A stretch of DNA of 64,000 nucleotides from Pelobates cultripes (Eukaryota; Chordata; Amphibia; Anura; Pelobatidae): assembly GCA_933207985.1 (NCBI GenBank), contig OW240912.1, forward strand, positions 75,436,480 through 75,500,479, given 5' to 3'. Under the pieces are notes generated by a model. The model did not search any database, was not told where the DNA came from, and saw only the letters and a list, made by a program, of their open reading frames with translations. Below are positions 56,944 through 64,000 of the stretch, one piece after another. The position numbers were made by a program, and so were the translations under genes. The number at the start of each line of letters is the position of its first letter. Position 1 is the first letter of the stretch.

Positions 56944-57146
56944 AAAGCCTTGAATTGTTATTGCATTAAATTAAGACAAGATGGAGTAAACATGTTGTGT
57001 ACTGTAAATAGGTAAAAGGTTATTAGTTAAAGAAACATTTGCAGTTTAAAGAATTTTTTATTATATATTTATTTATATTTGATTAAACTGAGGGTTTCTT
57101 TGAAGAGGGTTTCTTTGAAGAATATCTTTTTTTTCTTTGCTTAACA
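56778..57146 (-). repeat. 3' LTR of the foamy-like provirus (partial)
   Basis: On the minus strand the sequence 'gagaagggagg' (complement of 57147-57157), a polypurine tract, is followed directly by TGTTAA, a typical TG start of an LTR. At least 369 bp are visible before the gap. The accessory ORF ends 64 bp inside. A 101-bp-period direct repeat lies at 56778-56943. The 5' LTR is outside the window, so the boundary is inferred from the tract and the TG only. Confidence 0.7.
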
Positions 57147-58063
57147 CCTCCCTTCTCATGTAAGGGAGGGGACTGTGGTGAACAGGACACAGTGGAAGGG
57201 ACAGGAATGAAACAGTTACAATCATATGTACCTGTGTGACTGCACATTATGTCATCGTGATCAGTACGTAAATAATAAAATTCACCTGGCATATAATGCG
57301 TTATGTCATTTTGAGTAAACTCTTTTCTCATGTCAGTTTTCCAAATTCCACCCCAGCATTTGTTAAAATTTCGTGTACACACCATAACTGTTGTGATCCC
57401 ATATGCACCATGAGAGACAATGTTAATATGACCAATATCGTTGATTAAAGAATATAGTTGAAATATCTCTTTAGCTCGATCCATACATTTAATGGATGGT
57501 TGATTGTAAGGAGTCAATAGAGCTGTTGTCTGACAAAAATTTAAGAAGGTCATCAAATCCCTGGGTAGGATGTTCATGGCTGGATCCTGAAAGAAGCATG
57601 TCAAAGTCATCAATTGCCTCTTGTAATCCAAGTTTCTGGGGTGCATTTCTGGTGGTGGTGATTGTTTTGGAGCACCTGGATACCGGGTTAGTATTGGTAA
57701 CAGGTATTCCTTTACATCATTGGTTGCCATAAGGACACTGGCACGTTTGCTCTTGGTATTTGTCTTTGCATGTTTCCTCTTCTGTGATACATTTTTACAC
57801 CTCCTATAATGTGTATAGATTGGATATATGTAATGATAATTGTTCTGATATTTCTTTATAGAAACAAAACCTTTGTTAGGTCTAAAGATATATGGGTTAT
57901 TGGAATCAGCAAAATAGTTATGGCAATTCCTACATTGGTATTTAAAATAATATTGTCCTGGTACAATTTCTTTAAAAGTTAAGATTGCTCTTTTATGCAA
58001 AATCTCTCTAGATCTTTTTGGTATAGTTGATAATTGAAAACATGTAGAAATGAATTTATTCAT
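57083..58063 (-). CDS. Foamy-virus accessory (bel-region) ORF, function unknown
   Basis: An intact 326-codon frame. Its ATG overlaps the env stop by 8 bp, and its stop lies inside the 3' LTR, the place of bel genes (tas/bet) in foamy viruses. Visible features are a C-x2-C pair at 44-47 with nearby His and Cys up to residue 89 (possible metal site) and a basic, nuclear-signal-like stretch at about 87-107. A Cys/Trp-rich part near 'FNKCWGGIWK' is followed by an extremely basic Lys/Ser C-terminus (about 304-325). It could correspond to the transactivator, to a Bet-like protein, or to a fusion of roles. I cannot assign it by sequence, and only one such ORF is present. Confidence 0.72.
   Translation of the reverse strand: MNKFISTCFQLSTIPKRSREILHKRAILTFKEIVPGQYYFKYQCRNCHNYFADSNNPYIFRPNKGFVSIKKYQNNYHYIYPIYTHYRRCKNVSQKRKHAKTNTKSKRASVLMATNDVKEYLLPILTRYPGAPKQSPPPEMHPRNLDYKRQLMTLTCFFQDPAMNILPRDLMTFLNFCQTTALLTPYNQPSIKCMDRAKEIFQLYSLINDIGHINIVSHGAYGITTVMVCTRNFNKCWGGIWKTDMRKEFTQNDITHYMPGEFYYLRTDHDDIMCSHTGTYDCNCFIPVPSTVSCSPQSPPLHEKGGVKQRKKRYSSKKPSSKKPSV
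57147..57169 (-). promoter_or_regulatory. Polypurine tract beside the 3' LTR, within a small hairpin
   Basis: The minus-strand run 'gagaagggagg' ends exactly where the TG of the LTR starts. 'cctccctt' (57147-57154) and 'aagggagg' (57162-57169) form an 8-bp stem with a 7-base loop. The tract would prime plus-strand synthesis. Confidence 0.65.
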
Positions 58064-61000
58064 GTTTCTTTGCCCTGTGAGGGAGAAAAGAAATGATTCT
58101 CCAAGTTACAATTAGTAAAAATATAATAATTATAGTTATCATTATTGGTTTCAAATACCAAAAAATACTAAATCCTGTTCCTATTACCCCTTTAACAAGA
58201 TTTGCTAAAGATTCAGCTATGCTTTGAACAGTTTTACCAATTGAAGGTAAAATAGGAGTCACTATCTTACCAAGTTCTTTCAGCCAGTATGGGAAATCTC
58301 TCTCGTGGTCTTGAATATTGAGAAGAGAAAGCCTAACTCTTATTAATATATCTTGCACTTGCTCGTGGGTGGAGCATAAGGTGATTTTGAGTTGTTGTAA
58401 GTGAGCCAAGAAAGCACTCATATATGGAAGTTTTAAAGATATTGGGGGTATGTGTATTTTAACGATATCTGTTAGTTTATAATTTTGTAAAGGAGGTTTT
58501 AACAATCTTCCATAACAGTAAATGTCATAATCCGTGGTTACAATTAATGGTTGTAAAGCAGGTAACTTGCAATCTGAATAAGGACTCATAATTAAATAAG
58601 AACCATTTCTTAAAGATTCAAAGTACAGATAATCATTTTGTATTGGTTCTATATTAAGTAAGCAATCAGCTGATGTGGCAGGATTATTTCCACAAGGAGT
58701 CTGTACTTTTACATCTTCACATATTACATAACTTTTTTCTAGGCATCTTGAAACAGACAAATAATATATCTGATCACATATCTTTGATATATATTGATAT
58801 GGATGTTGTATTGTTATCTTTGCCAACTTTTCACCTGTTTGTAACAGGTGACCTATATTATCAAGCTTCCAATTCGTAGTGTATATTTCACCTGGAAGAG
58901 TTAACTCATAATAAATTTTAACTTCCCACTGGCTAACCTTGGCATTGTTTAAATGTTTTGTTTCTCTGATATCATAAACAAAGGTCTGAGAAATGTGCAA
59001 TAACACTTCGATTTGTTTCTTAGTTAATTTTAACCTTTGAAGCACTTAGTTATGTTAACCAGACTTGTATCAATTAAACCATTTTGTAAATTAGATCGAA
59101 TATCAAAAATCTTCTGATTCAACATAGATATTTTCACACTTTCTTCTAGTGTAGAAATATCATATATTAATGCTGCAGTAAGCGTTATCAGGTGGTCTTT
59201 AAGAATCAATATACCTTGACGTAGCAATTCATCATTTAGATCAGAATAATGGGATACAACCTGAATAGCTTCTACAAGTAATTGGCCGGTATATAGGAAG
59301 GAGTTTGCATTGGTTAACAAAGTCCTTCTTCTGCGAGACACACGTCTCATGTTACATTCATCTGGATCACTATTTTGTATATTTTTATATGTAATATCTA
59401 AAAATGTTTTATTAGTAGGCCATGCTGCGATTGCAAATGGCATCTCTGCAACATTCTGTAAAGTACAATTCTGAAATTCACAAGGTCTATCTTCATTAGC
59501 GATTAAAACATACATTTGAGTTTTTATACCATTAATTACAATATCTGTATTATATATCATACTGTCACTGACACATTTCTGATACAGGGAGTATACTAAA
59601 TAATTTGCATTAATACTTATCGGTTTCCTCTCGATGCACCACATTCCTGGAAGTCCAGAATATAGCAAAAATCCTTGGTCTATGTTTTTAGGGAGCCATT
59701 TAAAGTTCTGATTGGTATAATTATACCAGAGAGAGCAAGGAGCACAACGGTAGATTATATCTGGATTAGAACCATTACAGATTCCTTGTTTTATCAATGT
59801 CTCTGTAGTTATGTTACAGGAATTTCTTGCTTTGCAGGTATGTACATAATATGTGGAGTTAAGAAATGCTGCAAATCGGGGTTTAGTACAAGTGTCCCAT
59901 GGGGTCAAGTCTCTAAAAAGCTTTTGTTGACCATTCATATTCCATTCTTTTGGCAATGCTTCTGCTTTTAATAGGCCTGTCTTATTGTTGCTCATCAACT
60001 GCTGCAAGGTTTCTTTCACTAATTGATGTATTTCATCTGAATTCAAATTCACACGCCACCATGAGTCATTATAAAGTTCATTACTACAGAATATGGTTCC
60101 AGTGTGGTTTCTCACTCCACCAGGAAATCTATATTCCTCTTCTTCTGCTCCTTCCCAGTTACCAATTTTTTCTGAATTGTAGGTAAAAATCTGTGTCTTA
60201 TACTGAGAGGTGCTTAAATAATCAATTAGGTATTCTTTGTACTGTATTCCATCTTGGGTAATACCTGGACGTGGACAGTGATCAGCCTTTATTTCTGATT
60301 CCGGCCATCTTCTGTTTGACTGGAAATTAACATAATAACAATGTCCAAAATTAGCATAGCACATCTTTTCAGCATAAGAAGGCTGTTTGCGATAGTCATC
60401 CAATGGTAAACTATATGGCAAAGTCTTTTCTTGAATCACCTTCATATGTGCATCCAAAGTTTCTTTGACAAGCATCTGTCCCGTCTCACTTTTAATTCCA
60501 GCATCTTTAGCCATCACTGCTGAGTCTAGTATTAGGATTTGAGATAGTCCAATCACTTGTTTCTTGTGTATAATCGGTTTTGGGTATGGTTTCCAATAGG
60601 TGACCAGAATACGTCACATTGGCGATTACTTCGCTGTGAATTGTGTCTCTTTTCATAAGATGGTTCCTGGAGGTCATCCTCACGATCATGGAACTTGTAT
60701 TGTATGCAGTCCAATTCAATACGGGAGCTTCTTGGTTGTTAACATAATCCCAATGCAGTTTCAAAACGACTACTAGGGTTGATGTTATCATGATAATGCA
60801 GCAGATAGTAATAAAGAGACACCACATCCAATTCTTCAGTATCCATTTGCTTCCATCTTTGCACTTCTTTCTTACTGTGTTCCATACTTTATGTAAAGTC
60901 TGTTTTTCTGGTAATAATGATTCATGTTCCAATTCTTCCATAGCAATTGTAAATATGTCATTTTTTGTTCGTAGATCCTTCTCCTTTGCATTTTCAATTA

Positions 61001-61121
61001 TCTGATCATGAGTTGGTCTATTGCGAGGCTGTGAGATGGGTTGCTTTTCCATCCTCTTTTGTGTTTCTCTTGCTTCCTTCGACAGTATCCACTGTGTCAG
61101 GGTCAATGGTTCTGTGGACAT
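58056..61121 (-). pseudogene. env: Foamy-type env, broken by two frame changes
   Basis: Three open stretches in order make one envelope gene. Leader (60507-61121): a 204-codon frame with Trp11 near the start and a membrane segment at about 98-120. Surface part (59030-60556): 508 codons, Cys-rich with many N-x-S/T sites, and a polybasic RRRR cleavage-type site near 59323-59340. Transmembrane part (58056-59045): 329 codons with a C-terminal anchor (about 290-318) and final KKHE. The apparent starts of parts two and three are GTG codons, so they are continuations, not new genes. Frame changes lie between about 60560 and 60612 and between 59030 and 59048. The first and third parts share a frame, so the shifts compensate. 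Foamy Env is normally one precursor made in the ER. True lesions and assembly indels are both possible. Confidence 0.85.
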
Positions 61122-64000
61122 CTTGGAAATACTTTGCTGGTTTTAAATTATCAATGCTTACTGTTCTCTGTTGGCCTTGTTTGTTCTCCGTAATAAAAGT
61201 TCTCGGATTTAAAATCGTCACGATTTTCACAGGCTTTTTCCAGCGTGGTCGCAGGGGGCGTAGTGTATGGACCCTCTCCAGGACGAACTGGCCAACAGTA
61301 GGAACCCAAGTAGTAGGTGACGGATTGTGGTGCGTCGTGGGTCGAGAAAACAATTCTCTAATTTCCTCTAACAGAACCAGCTGTTCTAATCTCCCTGGTG
61401 CAGAAATATGTTCAGTAAAAGTTGTGTTACAAGGGACACCATACAACATTTCATATGGAGTTTTACCATTAGTAGTATTAGGTATATTGTTAATGCCCAA
61501 TTGTACCATAGGAATAAGTGGATACCACTGTGTGGGGCGAGCAACTAGCAACTTGGTTAATAGTCTTTTCACCTCAGCATTTTTCCGTTCCACAACCCCA
61601 CAACTTTGAGGGTGGTTGGGTGCACTGATTTCCCAAAGTAACCCAAACGAGGTTGCCCAGTTCTGGGTTTCTTTTGCAGTAAATGCAGGACCACCATCTG
61701 AGTGGATGGTCCTAGGTTTACCAATGCATACTAAGGAAGTGAGACTAGCAATCGTGGTATTAGAGGTCGCACTTCGCACAGGGTATAACCAAGTAAACCT
61801 GGTACATGCATCAACACATACTAAAACATATTTATAACCATGGGATGGTGGCATAGGTCCAATATGATCAATATATAATAATTCAAAAGGTACATTGGGT
61901 ATGGATTTTTCAATAAATGGTACGACTGAATGATTCGGTCTATTCACTAATAAGCATTGCTTACAATTACCAATAACATGAACAACAGTCCTTCTCATAT
62001 TGGGCCACCAGTATCTTTTTTTCTGAGTAATAAGTACATTATCTCTACCCAAATGAGCTTGTCCTAATCCTGAATGAGCCTCTAGTACAAGTTTTTCCCT
62101 CTCCGTTACAGGAGGAACAATGAAGTTATTACCATCAATGGTTACTATACAATCAACTCCTTCTAAATGATAGGAGTATTTGGTAGGATAGCCAGCTGGA
62201 TTATGTCTGGTCTTATCCAGGCAAGCATTTAACTCTGCATCTACTTTGAGAGAAAGGGTATGTTTCTGTGATCTAGTGACCACATTAACAGAATAGCTTT
62301 GGCTGACACTTTGCGCCAAAGTGTCTGCCAGCTGGTTGCCAACTGTATGAGGTGAAGAACCTAACTTTCTGTGTGCAGGTTCATACACAATTTCAATGTC
62401 AGGTTTCTTTTGCAAATATGCATCAATTTGTTTCCACAAAGAAATATGTTTCAACGGTTTACGTTGTGCTGTAAGAAAACCATTTGAGCGCCAGACTGAG
62501 AGATCTTGTACAGTGGATCTTGCGAGATAAGCTGAATCTGTCACTATCAAAACCGGCCCCACTATTGACATACTTTCCTTTAAAGCATGTGTATATGCAT
62601 ATATTTCGGCATACTGTGCTGAATGATCACCTATGGGTATTGACCAAGTCTGATCTACCTGTCCTGGTACACATTTTACAATACCGCAACCTGCAGATTT
62701 ATTTTTGTTTTCGGCTAAAGAATTTACAGCTGATGCATCTGTATAAAATATAGCTTTATAAAAATCATTAGGGTGTGTCTGTCTTTCCCATTTATTTTCA
62801 GAATCTGATGAGGTTGGTAGATCATCTAATGTTGGTAGTGTTTTATCATGAATAAAGGTTAGTTGTGGATCCTCTAACAGAGCATACCATTTGAGCCAAC
62901 GGCTTTTTAAAGCCTTTCTTTCTGTAATTGTTTGTTTCTGCAGAGCATTTAGTGAAGCAACAGGTGTAAATAACACAATCTGTTGTCCTTGAGCTATGTT
63001 TCTTGATTTTAATAATGTAATCGAAATAGCTGTCAAAACTTTTTCCAGAGGAGTATATTTTAATTCAGTTTTAGTAAAAACATAAGATAGTAGACATAAA
63101 GGAGTCACGTCATTATCATTATATAAACGTGCATATGCTACATGTGGGGAACATGTGATTATAGCTATAAGCTTTGTATCACAATTTCGTTGGGCAAGAT
63201 ATGATGTGTTATTCACTGCATTAATAAGAGCTTTTAATGCTTTGTCATTTTCTGTTGTCCATTCAAAAGCAATTGTATTGCGTTCATTCTTAATTTCTCT
63301 TGAGATGGCTGAGTTTAATGAGACTATCAGTTCTTTATAATTTGGAATAAAAAACATTGCATAATTTAGAAGGCCAACAATGCTCCTCAGTTGTTTTAAA
63401 TTCTTTGGAGCAGAAATATTCGATATCTTATCTTTGTAGGACGTAGTCAAACCACGACCTTGATTCGAGATTTCAAATCCTAAATAGTTTACTGTATGTC
63501 TGGCTATTTGTGACTTTTTTAATGAAATAATATAGCCAGCTATTTTCAGTCTATGAAGAACTGTTTTCAATACATCCAAATGTTCACTTTCAGTGTCATG
63601 TGAAAAATATATATCATCTACATAGACTTCCACATTAGGAATGTCAGTTAGCAATGAAATAACATCTGCTGTAAATAATGCCGGAGAATTAATAAAACCT
63701 TGTGGTAATCTCGTCCAAACATACTGTTTACCTGCCCAGGTAAAACTAGTTATATTATAACTTTCAGGACTGATGGGATGGCTCCAGAAACCATTGGATA
63801 AATCCAATGTTGTTTTATATTTTCCTCTAAACATATGCTGTAATATGGATGGGGAATGTGTATTCTGAGCTGCTACAGGTGGTGTAACTCTATTCACCTC
63901 TCGATAGTCTAACACCATTCTCCATTTATGGTCTGATTTTGGTACAGGATAGATGGCAGAATTCATGGAACTATATTGTTCCTTAATAACACCTTGTTTC
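61018..64000 (-). CDS. pol: Foamy-type Pol (RT, RNase H, integrase), N-terminus outside window
   Basis: The frame is open for about 990 codons and continues past the window edge. Counting from the Met at 63966: the RT core has TLDLSNGF (D55), LPQGFINSP (88-96) and the YVDD catalytic box (115-118). RNase H has FYTDAS (D410), YAEIYA (E454), VTDSAY (D477) and NQLADT (D548). The integrase zinc domain has H631, H638, C668 and C671. The integrase core has D700, D757 and E793, spaced D-x35-E. All catalytic residues are in place and no stop occurs, so the enzyme part may still be functional. Foamy Pol comes from its own spliced mRNA and also contains protease, which would lie upstream. The stop overlaps the env leader by 104 bp. 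The frame is inserted in frog-like DNA and is unrelated to the Ty3-type element at 1302. Confidence 0.92.
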   Translation of the reverse strand, partial: KQGVIKEQYSSMNSAIYPVPKSDHKWRMVLDYREVNRVTPPVAAQNTHSPSILQHMFRGKYKTTLDLSNGFWSHPISPESYNITSFTWAGKQYVWTRLPQGFINSPALFTADVISLLTDIPNVEVYVDDIYFSHDTESEHLDVLKTVLHRLKIAGYIISLKKSQIARHTVNYLGFEISNQGRGLTTSYKDKISNISAPKNLKQLRSIVGLLNYAMFFIPNYKELIVSLNSAISREIKNERNTIAFEWTTENDKALKALINAVNNTSYLAQRNCDTKLIAIITCSPHVAYARLYNDNDVTPLCLLSYVFTKTELKYTPLEKVLTAISITLLKSRNIAQGQQIVLFTPVASLNALQKQTITERKALKSRWLKWYALLEDPQLTFIHDKTLPTLDDLPTSSDSENKWERQTHPNDFYKAIFYTDASAVNSLAENKNKSAGCGIVKCVPGQVDQTWSIPIGDHSAQYAEIYAYTHALKESMSIVGPVLIVTDSAYLARSTVQDLSVWRSNGFLTAQRKPLKHISLWKQIDAYLQKKPDIEIVYEPAHRKLGSSPHTVGNQLADTLAQSVSQSYSVNVVTRSQKHTLSLKVDAELNACLDKTRHNPAGYPTKYSYHLEGVDCIVTIDGNNFIVPPVTEREKLVLEAHSGLGQAHLGRDNVLITQKKRYWWPNMRRTVVHVIGNCKQCLLVNRPNHSVVPFIEKSIPNVPFELLYIDHIGPMPPSHGYKYVLVCVDACTRFTWLYPVRSATSNTTIASLTSLVCIGKPRTIHSDGGPAFTAKETQNWATSFGLLWEISAPNHPQSCGVVERKNAEVKRLLTKLLVARPTQWYPLIPMVQLGINNIPNTTNGKTPYEMLYGVPCNTTFTEHISAPGRLEQLVLLEEIRELFSRPTTHHNPSPTTWVPTVGQFVLERVHTLRPLRPRWKKPVKIVTILNPRTFITENKQGQQRTVSIDNLKPAKYFQDVHRTIDPDTVDTVEGSKRNTKEDGKATHLTASQ

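Larger units (their letters stand above)
56778..64000 (-). mobile_element. Endogenous foamy virus (spumavirus-like) provirus, 3' part
   Basis: Read on the minus strand the order is pol, env, one accessory ORF, 3' LTR. Pol and env overlap by 104 bp. Env begins with a long leader containing a membrane anchor, has a basic cleavage-type site and ends in KKHE, a KKxx-type ER-retrieval signal. These traits together are characteristic of foamy viruses, and the proteins resemble foamy Pol and Env by eye. Gag, the 5' LTR and the start of pol lie beyond 64000, and the end of the 3' LTR is lost in the gap. The copy is in antisense to the TRPV gene upstream. Env is broken; pol and the accessory frame are open. 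Confidence 0.88.

Noticed and set aside
59030..60556. Surface-part and transmembrane-part env ORFs as separate genes
   Set aside because: Their apparent start codons are GTG within continuing envelope sequence, so they are pieces of one broken env.

Overview
The window is vertebrate nuclear DNA, most likely from a frog. It is AT-rich and intron-dominated, with one spliced host gene. Around that gene lie dense layers of transposons typical of amphibian genomes: T2/Kolobok-type TTAA MITEs, piggyBac-type MITEs, Tc1/mariner, hAT, a DIRS element with inverted terminal repeats, and L1 and CR1/L2-type LINEs. Nothing prokaryotic was seen.

Host gene (6094-34338, + strand). Twelve in-frame exons with GT/AG borders encode the C-terminal ~610 residues of a TRPV-family cation channel: late ankyrin repeats, S1-S6, a GMGE selectivity filter, the TRP box (IWKLQ) and the cytosolic tail with its stop codon. 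Exons for the N-terminus and first ankyrin repeats are not visible and presumably lie upstream of base 1. The body is TRPV1-like, but the vanilloid-pocket positions and pore carry TRPV2-type residues. A decayed, still-open partial copy of the S3-S4 exon sits about 430 bp upstream of the real one.

Transposons. A Tc1-like element (1096-5031) is split by a ~99%-LTR-identical gag-only Ty3-type LTR retrotransposon (1302-3750, TSD GCCCC). The TRPV introns hold Tc1 and mariner fragments, TTAA MITEs, a hAT element (21817-22993), a ~111-bp tandem array (26.3-27.4 kb) and an ORF1-only L1 (29022-31167) with a perfect target-site duplication and poly(A). Downstream of the gene, a Tc1 element (35.4-39.3 kb) is interrupted by a 1.9-kb hAT element and a T2 MITE. 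Two palindromic hAT MITEs, a hAT element with a tetranucleotide array, a 5.8-kb DIRS element (42859-48682) and a CR1/L2 LINE tail follow.

End of window (56778-64000, - strand), after a 100-N gap. This is a large part of an endogenous foamy virus (spumavirus-like provirus). An open pol, running off the window end, carries reverse transcriptase, RNase H and integrase motifs. It overlaps env, which is broken by two frame changes. Env overlaps by 8 bp an intact 326-codon accessory ORF that runs into the start of the 3' LTR. The LTR contains a 101-bp direct repeat and is cut by the assembly gap.

Only the TRPV gene is an ordinary host gene. The provirus lies downstream of it in the opposite orientation. 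I see no sign that the mobile elements form a joint system; the layout is best read as repeated nested insertion.
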